In this document: in pieces, positions 22,014-28,911 of the stretch | How the letters are laid out: every line of letters begins with the position of its first letter | Position numbering within the stretch: position 1 is the first letter of the stretch | IMG/VR virus record: IMGVR_UViG_3300023184_000200 | Span: 1-48,084 of that record | Length of the DNA: 48,084 bases | From: a virus | Direction: 5' to 3' (one strand) | Made by a program: the position numbers and the translations under genes | Notes under the pieces: model-generated | The model's input: the letters and a program-made list of their open reading frames with translations, nothing else | Told to the model about the DNA's origin: nothing | Database searches by the model: none

Positions 22014-22171
22014 TTTTTCTGTTGAAAACGGTATTCGCGTTTGAGCCAATATTTGTATCGGGCAAAATATTCGTCCATGGTCATTCGCGGCTGTCCATAT
22101 CCATCATGTTCGTCACAATTTTCCAACCATAAATTTTGCAACCATATACGGAAGGGACTTTGTCGTTTCAT
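22010..22171 (-). CDS. Small hypothetical phage protein
   Basis: A 53-residue protein: MKRQSPFRIWLQNLWLEN, then CDEHDGYGQPRMTMDEYFAR and a basic aromatic C-terminus. Starts inside the stop of the previous gene and ends inside the start of the lipoprotein gene (both ATGA). The W-x-x-N-C-x-E-H-x-x-Y layout occurs in small T4-like phage proteins as I recall. Function unknown. Confidence 0.65.
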   Translation of the reverse strand: MKRQSPFRIWLQNLWLENCDEHDGYGQPRMTMDEYFARYKYWLKREYRFQQKK

Positions 22172-22353
22172 TTCTTTTCCATAATGTGTTTTATTAAAAC
22201 TGTCGCTTCAGGAAAACCTTGGCGTTCCTTACTGGTAACCACAGTTTCAATCATGTCCATTTGCATCTGATGCAAGCCACCCAAGAAAGCATCAAGGTCC
22301 TGCTTCTTCATTGTATACCGCATAGTATACAAGTGACGTTTACCAGATTCCAT
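22168..22353 (-). CDS. Small hypothetical protein
   Basis: A 61-residue protein beginning MESGKRHLYTMRYTMKK, helical, ending HIMEKK. TAATG overlap with the previous gene and ATGA overlap with the next; GAGGAAA lies 10 nt upstream of the ATG. No recognised family. Confidence 0.65.
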   Translation of the reverse strand: MESGKRHLYTMRYTMKKQDLDAFLGGLHQMQMDMIETVVTSKERQGFPEATVLIKHIMEKK

Positions 22354-22496
22354 TACAGTATTTCCTCGCGAGCAAAAATACGCACCACATCTTCATAAGT
22401 TACGTAGTCTTTGAAGTAGATGTAGGTTTCGTTGATGCTGCGACCCATTGACTGCCATTCCATAATGTCAATTTCAATGTCTTTAAAAGATCCCAT
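22353..22496 (-). CDS. Small hypothetical phage protein, operon leader gene
   Basis: A 47-residue acidic protein beginning MGSFKDIEIDIMEWQSMGRS, with a helix-turn-helix-like end (TYEDVVRIFAREEIL). AGGAATAGC precedes the ATG. First gene after a sigma70 promoter; the operon continues through four overlapping genes to the exported proteins. Function unknown; the short acidic form recalls early host-takeover proteins. Confidence 0.65.
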   Translation of the reverse strand: MGSFKDIEIDIMEWQSMGRSINETYIYFKDYVTYEDVVRIFAREEIL

Positions 22497-22524
22497 TTGC
22501 TATTCCTATTGTGTAGTTTATGTT

Positions 22525-22553
22525 ATTGTATTAGAGTTTTCGAATCTTGTCAA
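22525..22553 (-). promoter_or_regulatory. Sigma70 promoter
   Basis: TTGACA (22553-22548), 17-nt spacer, TACAAT (22530-22525). It overlaps the end of the upstream gene and gives a short leader to ATG 22496. Confidence 0.85.
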
Positions 22554-22776
22554 TCAACTGAGTCGCTTCTGCGGTATCTTCAATCTTCATACCTGCACGA
22601 TAGCTCTCTACCAATTCCAAACGCATCATTTCTACAATGCCTTCACACTCGATGCGTTCACGGTTAGGCAAGGTGGCAACGAATCGTTCTACGTCGTCCC
22701 ACTCTTCAAGACTCCACATGATGTCTGCAAGAACTCGCTGGCGCTTGTTCAACCCGTCAAGTCGGATTTCAGCCAT
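22531..22776 (-). CDS. Small conserved-looking hypothetical protein
   Basis: An 81-residue helical protein from ATG 22776, which has GGAG 6 nt upstream. It begins MAEIRLDGLNKRQRVLADIM and continues SLEEWDDVERFVATLPNRER and MMRLELVE. The core DIMWSLEEWDDVERFV...LP is familiar from uncharacterised T4-like phage proteins. Possibly a helical adaptor. No enzymatic motif. Confidence 0.72.
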   Translation of the reverse strand: MAEIRLDGLNKRQRVLADIMWSLEEWDDVERFVATLPNRERIECEGIVEMMRLELVESYRAGMKIEDTAEATQLIDKIRKL

Positions 22777-22777
22777 G

Positions 22778-23005
22778 TTATACTCCAACTAAATCTTTTG
22801 CAATGGCCCGGGCCACTTGCTGTTTGCGGGACAGGCGTTGGTTGTAGGCCATTAACTGTTCTTGGAATTCAGTTTTAATCATCATGTCCAAGTAGTCGGC
22901 ACGTTCATTGTATTGTGTTACTAATTCTCGAGCCAGTTGATAAAGTGATTCATTGCTCAACAATGCAATCTCTACTGCCAAGCCTTCGATGCGTTTACTT
23001 GTCAT
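22778..23005 (-). CDS. Small hypothetical protein
   Basis: A 75-residue helical protein from ATG 23005 (TAATG overlap with the upstream stop; AAGGAAA upstream). MTSKRIEGLAVEIALLSNES, then QLARELVTQYNERADYLDMM and KDLVGV at the end. Function unknown. In-frame codons further upstream only shadow the preceding gene. Confidence 0.68.
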   Translation of the reverse strand: MTSKRIEGLAVEIALLSNESLYQLARELVTQYNERADYLDMMIKTEFQEQLMAYNQRLSRKQQVARAIAKDLVGV

Positions 23006-23337
23006 TATGCAATTTCCTTCAAGGTAAGTTCTTTGGTAGGAAAAACAATACAACCATCATACTCCAACTGACTTTGCTCAAAGTCGGTAAGGTAATCGTC
23101 AGCTTCAACAGACCAACCAACCACATACTCGCGGTAGTAAGGACCATCTTCGTTGATTTGTTCCGACAGTGCAGTGACCAGTTCTGCAAGAGCTTCGGTA
23201 TTGCGAGCATGGCTACCCAATGCATACGAGTAATCATTACCGCCCTTGAACTTCCAATACTGTGGGCAAGCACCTTCGCCGTCCCAATCGTGGGCGCCGT
23301 AGTTTTCTTGGATCTGGGTAGTAATCATTAGTTTCAT
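23005..23337 (-). CDS. Conserved phage hypothetical protein
   Basis: A 110-residue protein. The start MKLMITTQIQENYGAHDW and the motif PQYWKFKGGNDY are strongly reminiscent of a widespread uncharacterised family in T4-like phages and some bacteria (K-L-x-I-T-T-Q-x-x-E-N-Y-x-A-H ... Y-W-K-F-K-G-G). First gene of an early transcription unit with a consensus sigma70 promoter and a Shine-Dalgarno (AAAAAGGA). Confidence 0.78.
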   Translation of the reverse strand: MKLMITTQIQENYGAHDWDGEGACPQYWKFKGGNDYSYALGSHARNTEALAELVTALSEQINEDGPYYREYVVGWSVEADDYLTDFEQSQLEYDGCIVFPTKELTLKEIA

Positions 23338-23367
23338 ACCGGGTTCCTTTTTAGTTTCTATACAAGT

Positions 23368-23396
23368 ATTATAGCAAATGGACCATTTTGGGTCAA
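23368..23396 (-). promoter_or_regulatory. Sigma70 promoter with shared leader, copy A
   Basis: TTGACC (23396-23391), 17-nt spacer, TATAAT (23373-23368). From the -10 box through the Shine-Dalgarno the next ~30 nt (TATAATACTTGTATAGAAAC continuing to AAAAAGGA) are the same as at the promoter at 23862. The spacer contains AAATGG-T-CCATTT. Confidence 0.9.
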
Positions 23397-23401
23397 CCGT
23401 T

Positions 23402-23830
23402 TTATACAGTAACCTGTTCCCAACTACCCACAGGTTCTACACCATGCTCTCTGGCCAAATACTCGCGACATGCCGCTTCAGTCCTTTTGGTAACTACAAC
23501 CTTACCACCAAAGAACCCTATATACAGTTCACGGTGTTCGACAAACTTGACTGCACCATCTGGTCCAGTATGCTTCTGACGGGTAGCGGTCTTTTTAGGT
23601 GCCACCGTGGTTGCCTTTTTGACAGCCTTTGCAGGAGTCGTGGCTTCCGTTTTGGTGGCTGATTTTGTTACAACCTTTGCAGGAACTTTGACCGGTGAAG
23701 CGGCATAACCGTGCTTCTTGTCATACCGGGCAATGAATGCTGGGTCCTTGCCCCAGGTGTCCAGCAGTCGTTTAACTTCAGTGCCGGGCAATTGATTCCA
23801 GTGTATGATTGGGTCAGTCCAGTTAACCAT
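23402..23830 (-). CDS. Hypothetical protein with basic Ala/Lys/Thr-rich linker
   Basis: A 142-residue protein. N-terminal segment (NWTDPIIHWNQLPGTEVKRL, residues 3-22) continues to a helix ending YDKKHGYAASP; then a basic low-complexity linker of about 50 residues (KVPAKVVTKSATKTEA...); then a C-terminal beta segment (LYIGFFGGKVVVTKRTE, EACREYLAREHGV). Linker composition suggests nucleic-acid contact or a flexible tether. Single early gene with its own sigma70 promoter. Unknown function. Confidence 0.72.
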   Translation of the reverse strand: MVNWTDPIIHWNQLPGTEVKRLLDTWGKDPAFIARYDKKHGYAASPVKVPAKVVTKSATKTEATTPAKAVKKATTVAPKKTATRQKHTGPDGAVKFVEHRELYIGFFGGKVVVTKRTEAACREYLAREHGVEPVGSWEQVTV

Positions 23831-23861
23831 TTTTGGGCTCCTTTTTAGTTTCTATACAAGT

Positions 23862-23890
23862 ATTATAACCGAAATGGGTTTTTTGGTCAA
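23862..23890 (-). promoter_or_regulatory. Sigma70 promoter with shared leader, copy B
   Basis: TTGACC (23890-23885), 17-nt spacer, TATAAT (23867-23862). The -10 box and leader through AAAAAGGA repeat those of copy A about 490 bp away. Confidence 0.9.
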
Positions 23891-23891
23891 C

Positions 23892-24152
23892 CTAGCTGTT
23901 TACAGTAGCAAACGGGCTGAATTCATCCTGTTGTTTTTCTGCAACAAAATCAAAAGCATATTCGCCTGTGTTGCCAATGGGTGTTACATAAACTGATCCT
24001 AAGCCCAAAGTTTTACTCAGTCTATGGAATACTCGGCGGGCTTGATTTTCGTCGATTTTGCGAACAAATAAAGTGCCGTTGTAAAACTCAGTTTTTACTG
24101 GTTCGTTAGTAAGTATAACCTTAACCAACTGATCTACCATAGTTTCAAACAT
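23892..24152 (-). CDS. Small hypothetical protein
   Basis: An 86-residue protein from ATG 24152 (TTTAGGAGTG upstream). MFETMVDQLVKVILTNEPVK, then a beta segment TEFYNGTLFVRKIDEN, a helix ARRVFHRLSKTLGLG and FDFVAEKQQDEFSPF. Looks like a compact alpha/beta domain. Early gene with its own sigma70 promoter. I do not recognise it. Confidence 0.7.
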   Translation of the reverse strand: MFETMVDQLVKVILTNEPVKTEFYNGTLFVRKIDENQARRVFHRLSKTLGLGSVYVTPIGNTGEYAFDFVAEKQQDEFSPFATVNS

Positions 24153-24181
24153 ATACACTCCTAAATTTTTACTATACTCAT

Positions 24182-24210
24182 ATTGTAGCAAAATGGGCAT
24201 TTTGAGTCAA
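24182..24210 (-). promoter_or_regulatory. Sigma70 promoter with spacer dyad
   Basis: TTGACT (24210-24205), 17-nt spacer, TACAAT (24187-24182). The spacer is nearly filled by the dyad CAAAATG-CC-CATTTTG. The leader TATAGTAAAA...TTTAGGAG resembles that of copies A and B only partly. Confidence 0.85.
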
Positions 24211-24235
24211 CCGGTTAGGTGTGGCGTTTTTACAA

Positions 24236-24265
24236 CAAAAAACCCGGGATTTTATGCCCGGGTTT
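24236..24265 (-). terminator. Strong Rho-independent terminator
   Basis: AACCCGGG (24264-24257), 8-nt loop, CCCGGGTT (24248-24241) followed by TTTTTTGTTG on the minus strand. The stem starts inside the last codons of the 24252 gene and separates the late-type region to the right from the early promoters to the left. Confidence 0.9.
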
Positions 24266-24485
24266 CATTGAACTTTTTAAGTGCTAATTGTCTTGCTAGC
24301 CATAATCTAAATTTTACATAGTCCGATAGTTCAACATCTTCATGTATTAATTTACCAAACTGATCAACTTTTTTATTACGGCCAAATGTAACTTCGTCAT
24401 CGACAACAATATTATCATTGTCGTCTATGTCACGATTACTTAGCGGCTGCTTTAGTTGGAGCTGTGTCTTTCGTACTAGACTCAC
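24252..24485 (-). CDS. Hypothetical protein overlapping the preceding gene
   Basis: The frame codes for up to 77 residues from a GTG at 24485, 50 nt inside the upstream exported-protein gene; downstream of that gene's stop there is no in-frame ATG, GTG or TTG. The C-terminal 55 residues look genuine (VTFGRNKKVDQFGKLIHEDV, SDYVKFRLWLARQLALKK). Either translation starts at GTG 24485 (or another weak start) inside the upstream gene, or the frame is entered by frameshifting. The stop lies inside a terminator stem. Confidence 0.5.
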   Translation of the reverse strand: MSLVRKTQLQLKQPLSNRDIDDNDNIVVDDEVTFGRNKKVDQFGKLIHEDVELSDYVKFRLWLARQLALKKFNETRA

Positions 24486-24624
24486 TTTTGGAAGGCTTTT
24501 TCTCGTCCTTCTTGGCTTCTACTTTGGCAGGTGCTGATGCGGCAGGTGCTGGTGTCTTGGCTGGTTCTGCGGCAAAAGCGGATACTGCAAACAATGTGGC
24601 GATTACGAGTGCAAATGATTTCAT
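24436..24624 (-). CDS. Small exported Ala/Lys/Pro-rich protein
   Basis: A 62-residue protein: signal peptide MKSFALVIATLFAVSAFA (cleavage before AEPA) and a mature low-complexity tail rich in A, K, P, S and T. AAAGGAAATATC precedes the ATG. It resembles small periplasmic basic proteins of proteobacteria. Its 3' end overlaps the next frame by 50 nt. Function unknown. Confidence 0.68.
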   Translation of the reverse strand: MKSFALVIATLFAVSAFAAEPAKTPAPAASAPAKVEAKKDEKKPSKSESSTKDTAPTKAAAK

Positions 24625-24634
24625 GATATTTCCT

Positions 24635-24934
24635 TTAAGGTTGGTTTTGAATCAGGACCAGTCTATAGCAGTTACAGTTGGCATCAAGAATACTTTCATA
24701 ATGATAACCGTACGGTGCTGGTAGCTGGTATATACTAGGTTGTGGCTGTTGCTGTATTACTACGGGTTGCGGTCTGGTGATTGCATACCCCACTACGCCT
24801 CCTATCACAAGCGGGGCAACCCATCCGTAAGGATTGTAGTAACCACGATGGTGATGATGATAGTAAGGATTCGCCTGACTTGCCCCACTTACCATTATCA
24901 GACTCGCAAGAGTTATAGTTTGTAGCAGTTTCAT
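24635..24934 (-). CDS. Exported glycine-zipper-like protein
   Basis: A 99-residue protein: signal peptide MKLLQTITLASLIMVSGASQA, a His/Tyr-rich stretch (YYHHHHRGYYNPYG), a glycine-patterned hydrophobic helix (VAPLVIGGVVGYAIT), then a Q/P-rich linker and a C-terminal pair NCNCYRL. The His-rich and glycine-patterned segments resemble bacterial envelope proteins and homologues seen in aquatic phages. The Shine-Dalgarno AGGAG is locked in a hairpin. Confidence 0.72.
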   Translation of the reverse strand: MKLLQTITLASLIMVSGASQANPYYHHHHRGYYNPYGWVAPLVIGGVVGYAITRPQPVVIQQQPQPSIYQLPAPYGYHYESILDANCNCYRLVLIQNQP

Positions 24935-24943
24935 ACATAGTAT

Positions 24944-24973
24944 CTCCTAGTATACATATACAACGCCTAGGAG
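24944..24973 (-). promoter_or_regulatory. Hairpin covering the Shine-Dalgarno of the exported protein gene
   Basis: CTCCTAG (24973-24967), 16-nt loop, CTAGGAG (24950-24944) on the minus strand. The second arm contains AGGAG, 9 nt upstream of ATG 24934, so the closed hairpin would block initiation. No riboswitch family is recognisable. Confidence 0.6.
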
Positions 24974-25002
24974 CTGTAGTCAGTTGACAAGTTTTGGTAA
25001 AA

Positions 25003-26004
25003 TTAAATAATTTTTTGGCTGGTGGCCTGTGCCACAGTGTATTGAGTGGTTCCAAAATCAGCTCGAGGTTCTGGGTATTGATCGCTTATGGTAATATCCG
25101 TTTGCATACCGGCTGCACTTAACCGAGCTTGGTTCCGAGATTCACGCATGGTGCTTACTATAGCTTGACCGCCTTGTGTATTGGTATTGGCTATGCTTTG
25201 TAATACATAAGCAGGCCCGCCTTCCACTGTTTCCAATCCAGTTGATGCTAAATTATAAACCAAACTCCAAGGTTGCAGTCCTGGAACCAAGTTGGCAAAT
25301 GATACGCCGGCTAGGGTCAAATTGGTATCTTGTGTTTGTAATTGACTACATATGATATTAAAATTGGCAGTGGTATTGGCCACATCAGTTGGGTATGCGG
25401 CAACAATGTTTCCCACTGCAGAAATCATGGCCGGATTTAAACCACTGTTAAATGCATTGCCAATGGCTGCCGATTCAGTAGAGAATGGACCATACGTACC
25501 AGCGCCCGGTAGTCCTCCTGGAATGGTCACAGTATATTCATAAACTGGTGGCGGCCCTGGGTCAATTTCTGTTGATGAAGTATAATCGCCAGCAATACAG
25601 TTTTCCATCACAGTATAAACACCAGTGGTACCATTGGTTAACGAGTTAAAGTCCCCAGACGATGTCATATTGCCCAAGATTGCAGTAGTGTTGGATATTT
25701 CGCCTGTAATGTTGTATCCGGCAATGCTGCCAATTACATCAGTCAACAATAGCAGGCCTTGTGGTCCAGTTCCGGTGGCCAAGGTATTGGCATAATATGC
25801 AATAACATTGGCCGGCAATGGTTCAGTGAGATTACTGATGTCATCAAGCCCAACATTACTCTCCAAACCCTCTGTGGCCACAGACAATTGTGGAAGCTCA
25901 GTATCAAAAATATTTTTAACCTGTTGAAGTCCAGCCTGTAATGCTTTACTGGCCAAGGCCTGATCAGGCGGAATTATTTGGCGTAATTGACTGTAGGTGC
26001 TCAT
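25003..26004 (-). CDS. Tail or baseplate-type structural protein
   Basis: A 333-residue protein poor in charged residues and rich in A, G, N, S, T, the composition of virion proteins. N-terminal helix (SQLRQIIPPDQALASKALQA), a central region with GLLLLTDVIGSIAGYNITGE, a beta part around YEYTVTIPGGLPGAGTYG, and a C-terminal YPEPRADFGTTQYTVAQ. It is third in the order PAAR protein, 322-residue protein, this protein, with stop/start overlaps at both junctions, so it likely belongs to the tail tip or baseplate. No named family. Confidence 0.7.
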   Translation of the reverse strand: MSTYSQLRQIIPPDQALASKALQAGLQQVKNIFDTELPQLSVATEGLESNVGLDDISNLTEPLPANVIAYYANTLATGTGPQGLLLLTDVIGSIAGYNITGEISNTTAILGNMTSSGDFNSLTNGTTGVYTVMENCIAGDYTSSTEIDPGPPPVYEYTVTIPGGLPGAGTYGPFSTESAAIGNAFNSGLNPAMISAVGNIVAAYPTDVANTTANFNIICSQLQTQDTNLTLAGVSFANLVPGLQPWSLVYNLASTGLETVEGGPAYVLQSIANTNTQGGQAIVSTMRESRNQARLSAAGMQTDITISDQYPEPRADFGTTQYTVAQATSQKII

Positions 26005-26969
26005 AGTTGAGTTGACATATTTTGCAACGGATTACCGGTCAATGGTGCTAATACACTGGCAGGCAATTCAGTTTCTAATCGACTGTTGACTGTGCCAGAA
26101 CTGTTGATATAGATACCACGTAGTCCATTGGCAGTAGGTGCAGTTAAGGTATTGTAGCTTCTTGGAAATATTTTTACAGGATTTAATAAATCAGCCATGG
26201 TCGCAAGACCTGCGGTAGTTACACGCAACAGACTTAATATTTGTTGTAATTCCGTACCAGTGATCTGTGTCATTGCCACGTAGATAAGACGTTGTTGCTG
26301 TGCTGTAAAGTCCACAGCTGACGGATTATCGATTGCTGATTCGGGTATGCCCACATTCAACAATGCTGTATTCAACGCCGGTGTTGTGCTGGCTACAGTG
26401 GCCAGCTGTTGTAACACTGCTGCAGGGCTTCCTAAATTGTTTAAATTGTTTAAGTTAATTAAAAATCCCAATTGAGCCAAGTCTGCACCAAATGCTGCAA
26501 AGGCCTGAGTAATCGAACTGATACCCCCAGTAGCTAAATTATCTTGAGAGGTATAGCCTGTAGTGTTAGTGGATGCGTTGGCATTCAATGTGGTTTTGAT
26601 CAATTGATTAGTTTGAACAACAAACGCCTGTGCTGCTGAAAACACCTGTTCAAATTTTCCTATGTCACTGCCGCCTAGTATTTGATTGTTGGCCGCAACT
26701 ACAGTTGCAGTCAAGGTGGTGTTTCCTAGGTTACTTTGATACGCTGTAGGAACAGCATCAGTCAATGCTGGAAATGTATTGGCCACAATATTTTGATCAA
26801 CATATCCAGACGATGCAATGGCTAAAAATCTTGCCACTACGTTGGTTGATATATAGCTTGAAATTGCCGTGGTGAGATCAGCATTGGCATCAATGGGATA
26901 TCCACCAACGTTTCCTAGGATGCCAGCACCAGCAATAAGATTTACACTGCTTAATGTGCCAGTGGTCAT
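26001..26969 (-). CDS. Tail or baseplate-type structural protein
   Basis: A 322-residue, A/N/T-rich helical protein without signal peptide. Begins MTTGTLSSVNLIAGAGILGN; repeated helices with NNLNNLGSPAAVLQQL and TQITGTELQQILSLLRVTTA; a short DLLNPVKIFPRSYNTLT element near residue 265. The last resembles sequence in proteins encoded next to PAAR/gp5-type spike genes in other T4-like phages. Directly follows the PAAR gene (TAATG), overlaps the next gene by 4 nt. Role inferred from context. Confidence 0.7.
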   Translation of the reverse strand: MTTGTLSSVNLIAGAGILGNVGGYPIDANADLTTAISSYISTNVVARFLAIASSGYVDQNIVANTFPALTDAVPTAYQSNLGNTTLTATVVAANNQILGGSDIGKFEQVFSAAQAFVVQTNQLIKTTLNANASTNTTGYTSQDNLATGGISSITQAFAAFGADLAQLGFLINLNNLNNLGSPAAVLQQLATVASTTPALNTALLNVGIPESAIDNPSAVDFTAQQQRLIYVAMTQITGTELQQILSLLRVTTAGLATMADLLNPVKIFPRSYNTLTAPTANGLRGIYINSSGTVNSRLETELPASVLAPLTGNPLQNMSTQL

Positions 26970-27262
26970 TATCGTGCCTTGACGTTGGGACTACCACCAG
27001 CGCGAGCGTGTTTAAGGCAACTGTCTTTGCCGCCATCCAATACCAACGGTTGACCATTGGCAAATACCGACGTCGATGTACCTGTTATAGCGACCACTCC
27101 AACGCAACACAGCGGAGCTTTAGGACTGCAAAAAGGATGTGGTGTAAACGGAGTAAGAGGTATTAGTGCCGGACGGCCGTTGATCAACACGTTGTCATGA
27201 CCCGGGCCAAGGGCAATTCCGCCGCCCGAATTAAAATCTCCTACACGTTGAACACCTGGCAT
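26969..27262 (-). CDS. PAAR-domain tail spike tip protein
   Basis: A 97-residue protein with repeated G-x-x-x-V-x-I-N-G-x-P-A layout (DNVLINGRPALIP, STSVFANGQPLVLDGG), histidines and cysteines placed as metal ligands (PHPFCSPKAPLCC, DSCLKHAR). This is the PAAR fold that caps the membrane-piercing spike (T4 gp5.4) of contractile tails and sharpens it with a bound zinc or iron ion. Supports a contractile tail for this phage. The cysteine-rich insert is unusual but the repeats are clear. Confidence 0.85.
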   Translation of the reverse strand: MPGVQRVGDFNSGGGIALGPGHDNVLINGRPALIPLTPFTPHPFCSPKAPLCCVGVVAITGTSTSVFANGQPLVLDGGKDSCLKHARAGGSPNVKAR

Positions 27263-27266
27263 TGTA

Positions 27267-27569
27267 TTATCCCATTATGATTGATGGCTTACGCACGGCT
27301 TTGATACCGGTGGTGGCCTCCAAGTAATGATCACAAACTTCTTCTCTAGTTTGACAGATCATTGCTACTGCTGTTTTATTTATAGTCGCATTTTCCTTGG
27401 GATTGCCAGTAAACACTGTAAAAATCAATTGTATGCCTTTTTCTGTAGGCACAGCACTGAGTGGTTGTGCGACAATGTAAGCATTGTCGTTAATATCAAC
27501 AATTTTTCCAACCAATTCGTCAGCATTGGTCAATTTAAATGTGTAAACTCGGTCTTTTTCTACTATCAT
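27267..27569 (-). CDS. SH3-/Sm-like small phage protein
   Basis: A 100-residue protein: RVYTFKLTNADELVGKIVDI then AYIVAQPLSAVPTEKGIQLI, typical of Sm-like/SH3 beta-barrels (F-K-L-T-x-x-x-E-x-V-G-K-I-V), and a C-terminal helix TREEVCDHYLEATTGI. Similar uncharacterised proteins occur in T4-like phages. RBS AAAAGGA before ATG. It lies between PAAR and glutaredoxin genes. Confidence 0.72.
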   Translation of the reverse strand: MIVEKDRVYTFKLTNADELVGKIVDINDNAYIVAQPLSAVPTEKGIQLIFTVFTGNPKENATINKTAVAMICQTREEVCDHYLEATTGIKAVRKPSIIMG

Positions 27570-27570
27570 G

Positions 27571-27795
27571 TTATCCTTTTAAATGTGCTCGTAATTCTGT
27601 AAATCCGCCTATTAATTTATCGTCTAAGAATATTTGTGGAACAGTTCTAGCACCAGGAACTGCTTCTAACAATTCTTCTCGAGTGTATCCGTCACCAATT
27701 TTCTTTTCTTCAAATTGAATACCTTTTTGTTGTAATAATGCCTTTGCTTGATCGCAGTAAGGGCAGTGGTATTTAGACCATATAGTTGCTTTCAT
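27571..27795 (-). CDS. Glutaredoxin
   Basis: A 74-residue thioredoxin-fold protein with active site CPYC (residues 11-14), the cis-Pro loop RTVPQIF and the GG of DDKLIGGFTELRAH for glutathione binding. It can supply electrons to the phage ribonucleotide reductase encoded just upstream (T4 nrdC does this). RBS AGGAGTATAAA. 15 nt after nrdB. Confidence 0.93.
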   Translation of the reverse strand: MKATIWSKYHCPYCDQAKALLQQKGIQFEEKKIGDGYTREELLEAVPGARTVPQIFLDDKLIGGFTELRAHLKG

Positions 27796-27810
27796 TTTAT
27801 ACTCCTGTTA

Positions 27811-28911
27811 TTATAGATCTGGTAATGCATCGTAGTCAAGCACATCGCTCATGACACCAATGACATAATTGGTTGATTCTGATTCCTGTAATGCTGTTTG
27901 TTTGTTGCTGGTGTTGACATGTTTGTTGAACCACGGAATAGGTGTAGTTTTAGGAGCAGGAGTTTGATACTTGATGCCCACTTCTTTGAGTGCGCCCACT
28001 GCTGTGTAGTCAACAAAGTCTTTAAGAATGTTGGCGTTGAGACCAATCACTGGACCTTTGTTAAACAAATAGTCAGCCCATTGTTTTTCTTCACGAATTA
28101 CATCCTGATACAATGCATACACTTCAGCTTCGCATTCTACCCGAGCCTCAGCAAAACGTGGATCTTCTTTGACCACTTGATTGATCATCCAAGCAGTCCA
28201 GTCTTTGTGTAGAATCTCGTCTTGTAGGATCAGACTGATAATGTTGCCGTTGCCAATGAAAATACGATTCTCAACCATGGCCAGGCTGGTGGCAAACGAT
28301 ACCATAAAACGGAAGGCTTCTAAAGCATAGCTGGCATGTAGTGCCAACCAGATAGCCCGTATGTGTTCCTTTTCAGTTACCTTTTCGCCTAGTTCTTTAC
28401 GGCAGTTGATCACATGCAATGCATCATAGTAGTTGCCTACAGAGCTAGCCATGTCTACAATTTCTTTAGTGTCATGAATTGTGTTGAACGCATCTTTAGG
28501 CACGTTGTAGATGTTACGAATAATGTGACTATAACTGCGACTATGAATATTGGTTTCAAAGAAACCCCAGTTAAACATGAGTGACTCTAGTTCAGGAATT
28601 GAGCACACAGGTGTGAATACTTGTGTTGGGCCGCGACCTTGTAAACTGTCAAGTGCTGTTTGACGCAACAGGTTACTGGTGAAGATATGACGCACGGTGT
28701 CGCTGGCTTCTTTAAAGTCGTTAGCGTCCTTAGTAAGACTGATTTCTTCTGGTACCCAAAAGAATCCTCTGGCTTCGGCTTCAAACTTGGTTAGCTTGTT
28801 ATACTTAACTTCTTCAAAGCGTTGAATAGTAACAGGACCTGCTGGGTCTAGAAACATCTTGCGATGTAGGTAATCGGTTTTGGTTTTTAAGTTGTATTGT
28901 GCTTGACTCAT
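27811..28911 (-). CDS. nrdB: Ribonucleotide reductase class Ia, small subunit
   Basis: A 366-residue diiron-tyrosyl subunit. Ligand motifs: LLRQTALDSLQGRG (first Asp), WGFFETNIHSRSYSHI with Glu, His and the radical Tyr, FATSLAMVENRIF (third Glu) and LQDEILHKD (E-x2-H). The C-terminus DVLDYDALPDL suits docking to NrdA. One oddity: the E. coli run E-T-I-H-S-R-S-Y is here E-T-N-I-H-S-R-S-Y, one residue longer between the Glu and His ligands; I believe I have seen this form in other phage NrdB but cannot confirm. Overlaps the GT-like gene by 4 nt. Confidence 0.95.
   Translation of the reverse strand: MSQAQYNLKTKTDYLHRKMFLDPAGPVTIQRFEEVKYNKLTKFEAEARGFFWVPEEISLTKDANDFKEASDTVRHIFTSNLLRQTALDSLQGRGPTQVFTPVCSIPELESLMFNWGFFETNIHSRSYSHIIRNIYNVPKDAFNTIHDTKEIVDMASSVGNYYDALHVINCRKELGEKVTEKEHIRAIWLALHASYALEAFRFMVSFATSLAMVENRIFIGNGNIISLILQDEILHKDWTAWMINQVVKEDPRFAEARVECEAEVYALYQDVIREEKQWADYLFNKGPVIGLNANILKDFVDYTAVGALKEVGIKYQTPAPKTTPIPWFNKHVNTSNKQTALQESESTNYVIGVMSDVLDYDALPDL

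Noticed and set aside
24735-25055. Minus-strand 106-residue frame across the glycine-zipper gene
   Set aside because: It covers the control hairpin and the known gene in another frame, with no Shine-Dalgarno.
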